Positions 37,714 through 48,362 of a DNA stretch of 64,000 nt are shown one piece after another. Both the position numbers and the translations under genes were made by a program. Position 1 is the stretch's first letter. The number at the start of each line of letters is the position of its first letter. Source of the stretch: Brevundimonas naejangsanensis (GTDB lineage: Bacteria; Pseudomonadota; Alphaproteobacteria; Caulobacterales; Caulobacteraceae). The stretch covers positions 2,454,501 to 2,518,500 of the forward strand of contig NZ_CP015614.1 in assembly GCF_000635915.2 (NCBI RefSeq), in the 5' to 3' direction. Under the pieces are notes generated by a model, which made no database searches, had not been told where the DNA came from, and was given only the letters and a program-made list of their open reading frames with translations.

Positions 37714-39915
37714 TTAATCCATCAGCTGTTGGGCCAGATAGACGTAGTGGCGCGCCCAGCGGCGGGCGTTGGCGACCGGATCGGCGTCGTTGGAGTGGCC
37801 GCCCGCCGTGTCCTCGAAATAGAGGTGATCGTGGCCCTGGTCCCCCAGACGCGCCGCGAACTTGCGGGCGTGGCCGGGGTGGACCCGGTCGTCGCGCGTA
37901 TTGGTCGTGATGTAGACGCGCGGGTATTTCACCTCCGGCCGCAGCTGCTGATAGGCCGAATAGCGCGCGATGAATTCGGCGTCGCCCGGAATGCGCGGAT
38001 CGCCGTACTCGCCCATCCACGACGCGCCCGCCGGCAGTTCCTGATAACGCAGCATGTCGATCAGAGGGCTTTCGATGACCGCCGCATTGAACAGCTCCGG
38101 ATGCTGGGTGATCGACACGCTGGTCAGCACGCCGCCGTTGGAGCGGCCGTAGATGCCCAGGTGGCGCGGGCTGGTGATGCGGCGCTGCTCCAGATCGCGG
38201 GCCACGGCGGCGAAGTCGTCGAAGGCGCGCTGGCGGTTCTCGCGCAAGGCCGCCTGGTGCCAGCCGGGCCCGAACTCGCCGCCGCCACGGATGTTGGCCT
38301 GAACGAAGACGCCGCCGTTCTCCAGCCACAGCTTGCCCATCTCGGGCTTGTAGGCGGGCGGGAAGCTGGCCTGGAAGCCGCCGTAACCGAACAGGATGGT
38401 CGGCCCGGTCCCGTCCATCGCCAGGTCCTTCGGCCGGGTGACGAAGTAGGGGATCTTCGTCCCGTCGGTCGAGGTCGCCTCGAACTGCTCGACCACATGG
38501 GTCGAGGCGTCGAACTTGGCCGGGGCCGACTTCAGCTCGGTCAGGGCGCCGGTGGAGACATCGGCGAGGCTGAGCGTCGGCGGCGTCAGGAAACCCTGCG
38601 TCGAGACGAAGACCTGCCCCTTGGCCTTGGAGCTGTCGCCCAGACCCACGGCGCTGTTGGCCGGCACGGCGATCTCGGTCGCGGTCCAGCCCTCGGCGGT
38701 CGGGGTGAAACGCTTCAGCGCGCCGACGACGTTGTCGGCGATGACGGCGACGAGGCTGTTCTCGAACACGCTGACGTTCTGCAGCGACTGGCGCGGGCCG
38801 GGCGCGAAGATGGTCGCGGCCTTGGCGTCGATGCGCACGTCCTGACGCGGCTGGCCCAGCACGCCCAACGGCAGCGCCAGAAGCGAGCCGGAGGCGTAGT
38901 CATGGCCGTCGAAGCTCCAGGGCTGCTCGGGCGAGAAGACCAGCTTGCCGTCCAGCACGCCCTGAACGCCCACGCGCTCAGGCAGGGCCAGCTGATGCGG
39001 CTTGCCGTCCGAGCCCAGCATCCAGGTTTCCGAGCGGAAGGTGTCCAGCGGACGGCTGAACAGCACGGCCTCGACCGCGCCCGCCTTGTCGCGGAAGACG
39101 CGGGGGCTGACGCCATAGCCCCCGTCGCCCTGCTGGCCGCGATAGACCTCGGTCGCGTGTTCCAGCGGATGACCGCGCTTCAGCGACTTGATGATGAAGG
39201 GATAGCCCGACTCCGTCAGGCTGCCGGGGCCGAAGTCGGTGGCGATCAGCAGGGTGTCGCGGTCCAGCCAGGAGATGCGGTGCTTGCCTTCAGGGATGAC
39301 GAAGCCGCCGTCCACGAAGGTCTTGGTCGTCAGGTCGAACTCGCGCACCGTCACGGCGTCCATGCCGCCGTTGGACAGATTGACCAGGCAACGGGTCTCG
39401 TCCGGCGCCAGGCAGTTGGCGCCCTTGAACACCCAGTCCTTGCCCTCGGCCTTGGCCAGGGCGTCGATGTCCAGCAACGTCTCCCACTGCGGCTGGGCGG
39501 TGCGATAGGACGCCAGCGTCGTGCGGCGCCAGACCCCCTTCGGGTTGGCCGCGTCCTGCCAGAAATTGCCCAGACCCTCGCCCAGGAAGCTGACGCCGGG
39601 GATGCGGTCGGTGGCCGTCAGGATGGCCTCGGCCTGCTGACGGAAGGGCTCGTAGCGACGATCGCCGGTCAGGGCGGCCAGGGCCTTTTCGTTCGAGGCG
39701 GCGACGAAGGCTCGGGCCTCGACCCCGTCCACCTCTTCCAGCGCCAAGTGGTCGTCGGCGGCCTTGACCCCCTCGGGCGACAAATCGCGCGGGAAGTGCG
39801 GCGGCGGGGTCGCGGCCGAGGCGGCCGTGGGGTCGATAGGCGCGCCCTCGGCCAGGGCGGGGGCGGCGGCCAACATCAAGGCCGGCAAGGCGACGGACAG
39901 GAACAGGGTTTTCAC
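37714..39915 (-). CDS. Exported S9 (prolyl-oligopeptidase-type) peptidase, copy 1
   Basis: The 733-residue precursor has a signal peptide (LPALMLAAAPALAE), a seven-bladed-propeller-like N-terminal region, and a C-terminal alpha/beta-hydrolase domain with nucleophile motif YGRSNGGVL, Asp in TNTRDDRVHPGHA and His in TAGGHSND. In family S9A the propeller restricts access so short peptides are cut after Pro. It resembles the next gene upstream closely in length and order of motifs, so the two arose by duplication. Periplasmic location is predicted. Confidence 0.9.
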   Translation of the reverse strand: MKTLFLSVALPALMLAAAPALAEGAPIDPTAASAATPPPHFPRDLSPEGVKAADDHLALEEVDGVEARAFVAASNEKALAALTGDRRYEPFRQQAEAILTATDRIPGVSFLGEGLGNFWQDAANPKGVWRRTTLASYRTAQPQWETLLDIDALAKAEGKDWVFKGANCLAPDETRCLVNLSNGGMDAVTVREFDLTTKTFVDGGFVIPEGKHRISWLDRDTLLIATDFGPGSLTESGYPFIIKSLKRGHPLEHATEVYRGQQGDGGYGVSPRVFRDKAGAVEAVLFSRPLDTFRSETWMLGSDGKPHQLALPERVGVQGVLDGKLVFSPEQPWSFDGHDYASGSLLALPLGVLGQPRQDVRIDAKAATIFAPGPRQSLQNVSVFENSLVAVIADNVVGALKRFTPTAEGWTATEIAVPANSAVGLGDSSKAKGQVFVSTQGFLTPPTLSLADVSTGALTELKSAPAKFDASTHVVEQFEATSTDGTKIPYFVTRPKDLAMDGTGPTILFGYGGFQASFPPAYKPEMGKLWLENGGVFVQANIRGGGEFGPGWHQAALRENRQRAFDDFAAVARDLEQRRITSPRHLGIYGRSNGGVLTSVSITQHPELFNAAVIESPLIDMLRYQELPAGASWMGEYGDPRIPGDAEFIARYSAYQQLRPEVKYPRVYITTNTRDDRVHPGHARKFAARLGDQGHDHLYFEDTAGGHSNDADPVANARRWARHYVYLAQQLMD

Positions 39916-39926
39916 AATCTTCTCCG

Positions 39927-40046
39927 TTCATCCCCGCGGAGGCGGGGACCCAGTGCTTTGGCTCAATCAGCCGCCTTCAGAGTTTTCGCCCGCGCCCAGG
40001 CCGAGCGCGGGGCTCAAGCCTGGGTCCCCGCCTCCGCGAGGGTGAG
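39927..40046. repeat. Intergenic inverted-repeat element
   Basis: Left end 39927-39953 and right end 40020-40046 are inverted repeats, exact over 19 bases and degraded beyond. Each arm is also a small hairpin on CCCCGC/GCGGGG. It separates the two S9 paralogues. Confidence 0.8.
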
Positions 40047-40057
40047 CGGGCATGGTC

Positions 40058-42229
40058 TTATCGCTGCGCCGGCTGATCCATCAGCCGCCGGGTCAGATAG
40101 GTGTATTCCAGCGCGATGCGGCGGGCCGTCTCGCGCAGGTTGGCGCCGGCTGCGTGGCCGCCGTCGGTGTTCTCGTAGAAGAGCACCGGATAGCCCAGCG
40201 CCTCCATCCGCGCCGCCGCCTTGCGGGCGTGGCCGGGGTGGACGCGGTCGTCCTTGGTCGAGGTGTGGATAAAGACTTCCGGATAGGGCTGACCCGCCGC
40301 CAGCTTCTGATAGGGCGAGTATTGTTCGATCCAGGCGCGCTGCTCCGGGATGTCCGGGTCGCCGTATTCGCCGATCCAGCTGGCGCCCGCCAACAGCTTG
40401 TGGAAGCGCAGCATGTCGAACAGGGGCACCTGAATCACGGCCGCATTGATCAGGTCCGGTCGCTGGGTCAGCATGGCGCCCATGAACAGCCCGCCCTGCG
40501 AGCCGCCCATGACGCCCAGGTGCGGCTGGCTGGTGATCCCGCGCGTGCTCAGGTCCTGAGCCACCGCCTGGAAGTCCTCATGCGCGCGCTGGCGATTTTC
40601 TTGCTGGGCCGCCTGGTGCCATTTGGGGCCGAACTCGCCGCCGCCGCGCGTATTGGCGATGACGTAGACGCCGCCCCGCTCCAGCCACAGCTTGCCCACC
40701 GTCGGCGAATAGCCGGGCAGCAGCGACGACTGGAAGCCGCCGTAGCCGTACAGCAGCGTCGGGTTCGACCCGTCCATCGCCATCGCGTCCTTATGGACGA
40801 CGAAATAGGGGATCATCGTCCCGTCGGTCGAGCGGGCCTCGAACTGATCCACGCGCATGCCGCTGGCGTCGAACTTGTCCGGCAGGGCCTTGGTCAGATC
40901 GACGGCCCCGGTCGCCGCATCGGCCAGATAGAGGCTGGACGGGTTCAGATAGCCGGTGACGCTGACGAAGATCTGGTCGTCCTGCTCCGAAGCCGAGCCG
41001 ACCCCGACCGAGACGTTCTGCGGCAGGTCCAGACGGGTGCGGCTCCAGTCGGCCGGGTCGTAGACATAGACCGAGCCGCGCACGTTTTCATAAAGGGCCA
41101 CGACCAGCTTGTTGCGGGTGGCGTTGATCCCCTCGACCGCCTCGCGCTCGCCGGGGCGGATGACGAGACGGGCGGGCGCCTTCGGATCGGCCAGCCACGC
41201 CCGCAGGTCCCAGGCGATGACGTCGCCGGTCTTGAACTGCTGGCCCGACGGCGCGGTCCAGTCCTGATCCGTCGTCACCACCAGCTGTCCGGCGACCAGG
41301 GCGTTGATGTTGGACTTGAGCGGCAACTCCAGCTTCGTCGTCGAGCCGTCGGCGTTCAGGCGCCAGGTCTCGCTCTCATAGAAGTTGATCCCCCGGTTCA
41401 GCAGCACCGCCTGCACCACGCCGTCGGCGTCGCGCAGGGTGTAGCCGGACACCGAGACGTCGGTCTTCTGGCCGGCGAAGACCTCGATCGCCTGATCGAC
41501 CGTCTGGCCGCGCTTCATCAGGCGCACGGTGCGCGGATAGCCGGAGTCGGTCAGCGAGCCCTCGCCGAAATCGCGCGAGATCAGCAGGGTGTCCTTGTCG
41601 ATCCAGCTGGCGCCGCCCTTGGATTCCGGCAGGCTGAAGCCGCCCTCCACGAAGGTGCGCGTCACGCTGTCGAACTCGCGCAGAGTGACCGCATCCTTGC
41701 CGCCGTTCGACAGGGAGATCAGGCAGTAGCGCTCTTCAGGCGACAGGCAGGTCGCGCCCTTATAGACCCAGTTGGCGCCCTCGGCCGCCGACAGGGCGTC
41801 GAAGTCCAGGATCGTCTCCCACTGCGGCGCGTCCGTGCGATAGCTGTCCAGCGTCGTGCGGCGCCAGATCCCGCGCACGTGTTCGGCGTCCTGCCAGAAG
41901 TTGTCGATATGGCCGTCATGGGTGAAGCCCGGCGAGGGGATGCGGTCGCGCGACTGCACCAGCTCCAGCGCCTGCTGATGCAGAGCGTCATAGCGCGGGT
42001 CGCCCTGCAGCACGCCCAGCGAGGTCTCGTTGTGGGCCTTGACCCAGTCCATGGCGCGCTCGCCCTCGACCTCCTCCAGCCACAGATAGGGGTCGGTCGC
42101 GTCGCTGGTCGCGAAGCCCGGCGCGGTAGAGGCGACGCTGGTGGAAACGGAAGCTTGGGCCATGGCGACAGGTGCGGCTCCGGCGGCAAGGGAAAGGACG
42201 GCGACAGACGCCAGGGTGCGGATGATCAT
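40058..42229 (-). CDS. Exported S9 (prolyl-oligopeptidase-type) peptidase, copy 2
   Basis: The 723-residue precursor starts at ATG 42229 with signal peptide ASVAVLSLAAGAAPVAMAQ; the longer frame upstream lacks a signal. The C-terminal hydrolase domain has nucleophile MGGSQGGLF, Asp in TSTKDDRVHPGHA and His in TDGGHAAG. The whole gene parallels its downstream neighbour (copy 1), including GLFGYGGF-like and GGGEFGPKWHQAA segments. The GGSQGG versus GRSNGG nucleophile elbows show they are diverged rather than recent copies. GGGGGACTCCC lies before the ATG. Confidence 0.9.
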   Translation of the reverse strand: MIIRTLASVAVLSLAAGAAPVAMAQASVSTSVASTAPGFATSDATDPYLWLEEVEGERAMDWVKAHNETSLGVLQGDPRYDALHQQALELVQSRDRIPSPGFTHDGHIDNFWQDAEHVRGIWRRTTLDSYRTDAPQWETILDFDALSAAEGANWVYKGATCLSPEERYCLISLSNGGKDAVTLREFDSVTRTFVEGGFSLPESKGGASWIDKDTLLISRDFGEGSLTDSGYPRTVRLMKRGQTVDQAIEVFAGQKTDVSVSGYTLRDADGVVQAVLLNRGINFYESETWRLNADGSTTKLELPLKSNINALVAGQLVVTTDQDWTAPSGQQFKTGDVIAWDLRAWLADPKAPARLVIRPGEREAVEGINATRNKLVVALYENVRGSVYVYDPADWSRTRLDLPQNVSVGVGSASEQDDQIFVSVTGYLNPSSLYLADAATGAVDLTKALPDKFDASGMRVDQFEARSTDGTMIPYFVVHKDAMAMDGSNPTLLYGYGGFQSSLLPGYSPTVGKLWLERGGVYVIANTRGGGEFGPKWHQAAQQENRQRAHEDFQAVAQDLSTRGITSQPHLGVMGGSQGGLFMGAMLTQRPDLINAAVIQVPLFDMLRFHKLLAGASWIGEYGDPDIPEQRAWIEQYSPYQKLAAGQPYPEVFIHTSTKDDRVHPGHARKAAARMEALGYPVLFYENTDGGHAAGANLRETARRIALEYTYLTRRLMDQPAQR

Positions 42230-42339
42230 GGGAGTCCCCCAACGGACGAATGTTTCGCCGGGCACCTTGGCGACGCCGACGGCGAGGGGCAAGCGTCAGT
42301 CATCTTACAGGCGCGTAATCTTTGGCCGCCGAATCGCGC

Positions 42340-43143
42340 TCAGTCGCCGTCGTCGGGGATGCACAGGATCTGGCCGCAGGCCTTGCAGTGGACGGCGTCC
42401 GGATCATGCTTCTGCAGGCCGCAGGTCGGACAGGGAAACTTCACCTTGTGCGGCCGGATCAGGGTCTGGGCCAGGCGGATGAACAGGGTGATGCCCACCA
42501 GCATGACGACGATGGAGATGACCCGGCCCCAGTTGCCCGGCAGGGTGATGTCGCCAAACCCCGTCGTCGTCAGGGTGGCGACGGTGAAGTAGAGCGCGTC
42601 CAGATAGCCGTTGATATGCTCGGCCTTGCCCCGGAAATAGGCGTAGACGAAGCCGGTCACGACAAAGACGAAGGTGATCAGGGCGGCCAGGGCGCGGGTG
42701 ATCTCCTCGACCCGGGTGTCGTCGAACCGGCGGCCGATGGTGCGCCAGAACAGGTCGCTGTTCAGCAGACTCCAGAACCGCAGCAGCCGCAGGAAGCCGA
42801 AGTTGGCCAGCCAGGCCGGAAACAGCAGGGTCGCCAGGACGAACAGATCGACCCAGACGATCGGCTTCTTCAACCAGTCGCGGACATCGGAATAGGCATA
42901 GGCCCGCGCCGCCAGGTCCAGCCCCAGGATGGCGGCGATGAAATAGTCGGCGACATAGAAGACCCAGCCCGCCTCCTTCAGGATCGGGGCCGCCAGAAAG
43001 AAGCCGATGATGATCAGATCGACCAGAATGACCATCAGGCGGAACTTCACCGCCGCCGGCTGGGCGCCGTGATAGAGGTAACGCAGGCGCGCCCTCAGTC
43101 TCAGGCCGTCGGGTCTGGCGGTTTGGCTCTGATCGGAAGTCAT
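42340..43143 (-). CDS. Six-helix potassium-channel-like protein with C-terminal zinc ribbon
   Basis: The 267-residue inner-membrane protein has four voltage-sensor-like helices (about 36-135; the fourth, FGFLRLLRFWSLL, keeps a few Arg), then two pore helices around a selectivity-filter-like TLTTTGFGDIT (T192 to D198). After the last helix a soluble tail has Cys238-x2-Cys241 and Cys253-x2-Cys256, a zinc-ribbon pattern. TTGFGD differs from the canonical TVGYGD but is a known variant class. The gene is divergent from dapF with 49 bases between starts. Confidence 0.85.
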   Translation of the reverse strand: MTSDQSQTARPDGLRLRARLRYLYHGAQPAAVKFRLMVILVDLIIIGFFLAAPILKEAGWVFYVADYFIAAILGLDLAARAYAYSDVRDWLKKPIVWVDLFVLATLLFPAWLANFGFLRLLRFWSLLNSDLFWRTIGRRFDDTRVEEITRALAALITFVFVVTGFVYAYFRGKAEHINGYLDALYFTVATLTTTGFGDITLPGNWGRVISIVVMLVGITLFIRLAQTLIRPHKVKFPCPTCGLQKHDPDAVHCKACGQILCIPDDGD

Positions 43144-43192
43144 CGTCGCCAGCGATACATGAACCGGCGCAAAATCCTATATGAAGAGCAAC

Positions 43193-44146
43193 ATGAGTGA
43201 ACCCGCCCGCCCCTACATCCGCATGAACGGCGCCGGAAACGCCTTCATTGTCGTCCAGGCCTTCGAGCAACCCTTCCACCCGACGGCGGATCAGGTGCGC
43301 GCCCTGGCCGATCCGGCGGCGGGCCTGGGCGGCTTCGACCAGCTGATCGGCATCGAACCGTCCGAGACGGCCGACGCCTTCATGCGGGTATGGAACGCCG
43401 ACGGCTCGATGGTCCAGACCTGCGGCAACGCCCTGCGCTGCGTCGGCTGGCTGATGCTGGAGGCGACCGACAAGGAAGAGGTGGTCATCGACACCCTGAG
43501 CGGCCCGACCACCGCGCGCCGCGCTTCTCTCCCGTCAGGCCGCGTCGGGTCGGGAAGTCCCCCAGGGCTGACGACCGCGGCCCAGACACAAAGCCGCGTC
43601 GGGTCGGGAGATCCCGCAGGGTCGACGACCGCGGCCCAGCATCAAGTCACGGTGGATATGGGCGCGCCGCGTCTGGAGTGGGATCAGGTGCCCCTGTCTG
43701 AAGAGATGGACACGCGCGGCATCGAGCTTCAGGTCGGACCGATCGACGCGCCCGTACTGCACACCCCCGGCGCCGTTTCGATGGGCAATCCCCACGTCGT
43801 CTTCTTCACCGATCGCCAGGACGACGCCTTCGTGCGCGGCTCGGGCTCGCTGGTCGAGCGCCACCCGCTGTTCCCTGAAGGGGTCAATGTCGGCTTCGCC
43901 CATGTGCTGTCGCCCGATCACATTCGGTTGCGGGTCTGGGAGCGCGGGGCGGGCCTGACCCTGGCCTGCGGCACCGGCGCCTGCGCCGCCCTGGTGGCCG
44001 CCGCGCGGCGCGGCCTGACCGGGCGAAAGGCCGTGGTGACGGTCGATGGCGGCCAGCTGACCATCGAATGGGACCAGGCTACGAACCACGTCTTCATGAC
44101 CGGTCCGGTCCAGGTCGAAGGCGCCGGGTTCCTGCCCGAAGCCTGA
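43193..44146 (+). CDS. dapF: Diaminopimelate epimerase with an in-frame repeat insertion
   Basis: The 317-residue enzyme interconverts LL- and meso-diaminopimelate for lysine and peptidoglycan. The substrate-binding RMNGAGNAF and both catalytic Cys are present: Cys77 in QTCGNALRC and Cys259 in LACGTGACAALVAA. It is about 35-40 residues longer than typical DapF because of an insertion at about 112-151, two 18-residue repeats (RVGSG-x-P-x-G-x-TTAAQ), encoded by palindromic 54-nt DNA repeats. Flanking sequence (LSGPTTARR and QVTVDMGAPR) is normal, so the insert sits in a surface loop between strands. ATG 43193 is chosen; 43181 is possible. Confidence 0.93.
   Translation: MSEPARPYIRMNGAGNAFIVVQAFEQPFHPTADQVRALADPAAGLGGFDQLIGIEPSETADAFMRVWNADGSMVQTCGNALRCVGWLMLEATDKEEVVIDTLSGPTTARRASLPSGRVGSGSPPGLTTAAQTQSRVGSGDPAGSTTAAQHQVTVDMGAPRLEWDQVPLSEEMDTRGIELQVGPIDAPVLHTPGAVSMGNPHVVFFTDRQDDAFVRGSGSLVERHPLFPEGVNVGFAHVLSPDHIRLRVWERGAGLTLACGTGACAALVAAARRGLTGRKAVVTVDGGQLTIEWDQATNHVFMTGPVQVEGAGFLPEA
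43538..43646 (+). repeat. Two 54-nt palindromic repeats in frame inside dapF
   Basis: Copies start with GCCGCGTCGGGTCGGGA at 43539 and 43593, exactly 54 bases (18 codons) apart. Each is a long imperfect palindrome, with GCCGCG at its left end pairing with CGCGGC at its right end. They are within the dapF coding frame with no stop. Confidence 0.88.
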
Positions 44147-44233
44147 CCATTGCGTCTTGACCCAGCGTCAGCGGTTGTCGGCGACGGCCCCACCCTCTAG
44201 GAACGAGACGCGCCTGCCCTTGCCGAGATTAAA

Positions 44234-46513
<2,280 letters not shown>

Positions 46514-46538
46514 CCCCCTCGCCATCGCGACACCGTTC

Positions 46539-46564
46539 AGAGGCGGCCTTCGGGCCGCCTCTTT
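46539..46564. terminator. Terminator between maeB and ampG
   Basis: AGAGGCGGCC (46539-46548) and GGCCGCCTCT (46553-46562) pair around a TTCG tetraloop, followed by TT. It lies between convergent genes and could serve both. Confidence 0.75.
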
Positions 46565-46569
46565 GCGTT

Positions 46570-48309
46570 TCAGGCGCCGGGCGCTTCTTCCGGGGCGGCC
46601 GCCTTCTTCTGCTCGGCGATCAGGCGCGCATGACGCGGCGCGACGTAGAAGGCCAGCAAAATGGCGAACACGCCGATGACCGTCGAATACAGGAAGAAGG
46701 TGACGTAGCCCGCCCCCAGGCCAGCCGGGGACACCCCGCTCTTGGCCGCGCCTGCGACCAGAGATTCCGGCGGCAGGGCGTGAAACAGGCCCTTCAGCGC
46801 CCCCAACGGCCCCCCGGCGTCGGCCGCCCGCGCCGAGGCCTCGACGATCTTGCCGGACTGGGACGCGATCAGCTTGCCCGGCAGGGCGTACAGCGAGCTG
46901 AACAGGGCGTACTGGGTCGCGGTGAAGCCGATCGACGTCAGGCTGGACATATAGGCGATCAGCGCCGTGCCGGCGTAGCCGGTGGCGAGGTTATCCACGC
47001 CGATGGAGACGAACAGGGCGGTCAGGTCATGCCCCTGGGTCGCCAGCCAGGCGAAGACCAGGTTCGACACCGGGCTCATGAAGGCCCCGACCACCATGGT
47101 CCGGATCAAGCCGAAGCGGGCGACGGACCAGCCGCCGATGAAGACGCCCAGAGACATGGCGACGACGCCGAACAGCTTTCGCACCTCGCCGATCTCGATC
47201 AGGCTGAACCCCAGGTCGATGTAGAAGGGGTTCATGATGTTCAGCACGAAATCCGCCAGGCGATAGAGGCAGATCAGCGCCAGGATCGGCCCGGCCAGCT
47301 TGCCGAAGCGGACGAAGAAATCCTTCAACGGCGCGCCGAACGACCCCGCCAGATAGGCGCCCGGACGACTGCGCCAGCCCGGCACCGGCGCGCAGGCGAA
47401 GAACAGCAGGCCGAAACCCAGCACGATCCAGGCGAACTGGATCAACACCCCGCCGCCCCCGCTTTCAGCCAGCCCCGCGCTCAGCACGGCCAGAACCGCT
47501 TCGGGCAGGACCGCGCCGAAGGCCCAGGCGAAGGCGTCGATCTTGTCGGTCAGTCCTGTGCCGATCAGCACCGCCGCGACGAAGATCAGGCCGAGGCGCA
47601 CCACCCATTCGATCTTCTCGGCCACGGGACGGGACGGAATGTCGGAGACGGGAATGGCGCGCACGACGTGCTGCTTCTCGCGCGGCGCCAGCAGGACGCC
47701 CATCACGCCGACGCCCATCAGGGCGGCCATGATCGCGTAGGACAGGTTCCAGTTGTAGAACTGCGCCAACGCCAGAGGCACGAAGCCGGCGACGATCTGA
47801 GCGACGCGATAGCCGAGCTGGTAGGCCGCCGCCATCGCGCCCTGACGGCTGTCGTCCACCGCCTCGATACGCCAGGCGTCGATGGCGATGTCCTGGGTCG
47901 CGCCGAAGAAGCCGACCATCACGGCGAAGGCGGCCACGGCGCCCAGGGACGTCTGCGGATTGGAGCCCGAGATCAGCCACAGGCCGGCGATGATCACCAC
48001 CTGGGTCGCCAGCATCCACGAGCGCCGATGCCCCAGCCAGCGCGTCAGGCCGGGGATATTGGTGCGGTCCAGCAGCGGCGCCCAGACGAACTTCAACGCA
48101 TAGGTCAGGGTGGCCAGGGCGAAGAAGCCGATCATCTCCAGCGTCACGCCCGCGTCGCGCAGCCAGGCCGACAGGGTGTCGTAGATCAGCAGGTTCGGCA
48201 GGCCCGCCGCGAACCCCAGCAGCAGCATGGCCATCGGCCGCCGCTCGCCATAGACGGCCAGCCCCCCGAAACGTCCGGCAGGCGCGTTGGGCGTCTTGGT
48301 ATCAATCAT
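46570..48309 (-). CDS. ampG: AmpG-family muropeptide permease
   Basis: The 579-residue inner-membrane MFS protein imports anhydromuropeptides for cell-wall recycling. Its N-terminus has the AmpG segments GFAAGLPNLLIYDTLSAWLR, FVWAPLLDR and FGATQDIAIDAWRIEAV. More than twelve hydrophobic stretches are visible. It is longer than E. coli AmpG (about 490), mainly through insertions around the middle and near GLFHALPPESLVAG. It follows the hybrid kinase gene on the same strand, 53 bases away. Confidence 0.88.
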   Translation of the reverse strand: MIDTKTPNAPAGRFGGLAVYGERRPMAMLLLGFAAGLPNLLIYDTLSAWLRDAGVTLEMIGFFALATLTYALKFVWAPLLDRTNIPGLTRWLGHRRSWMLATQVVIIAGLWLISGSNPQTSLGAVAAFAVMVGFFGATQDIAIDAWRIEAVDDSRQGAMAAAYQLGYRVAQIVAGFVPLALAQFYNWNLSYAIMAALMGVGVMGVLLAPREKQHVVRAIPVSDIPSRPVAEKIEWVVRLGLIFVAAVLIGTGLTDKIDAFAWAFGAVLPEAVLAVLSAGLAESGGGGVLIQFAWIVLGFGLLFFACAPVPGWRSRPGAYLAGSFGAPLKDFFVRFGKLAGPILALICLYRLADFVLNIMNPFYIDLGFSLIEIGEVRKLFGVVAMSLGVFIGGWSVARFGLIRTMVVGAFMSPVSNLVFAWLATQGHDLTALFVSIGVDNLATGYAGTALIAYMSSLTSIGFTATQYALFSSLYALPGKLIASQSGKIVEASARAADAGGPLGALKGLFHALPPESLVAGAAKSGVSPAGLGAGYVTFFLYSTVIGVFAILLAFYVAPRHARLIAEQKKAAAPEEAPGA

Positions 48310-48362
48310 ACGTGGCTCCGGCGGGCGCCGCCGGGCGATACGGACGACGAACTACTGGCAGA

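Noticed and set aside
43538..43646. dapF tandem repeats as a CRISPR-like array
   Set aside because: Only two units, no spacers, palindromic and coding in frame.
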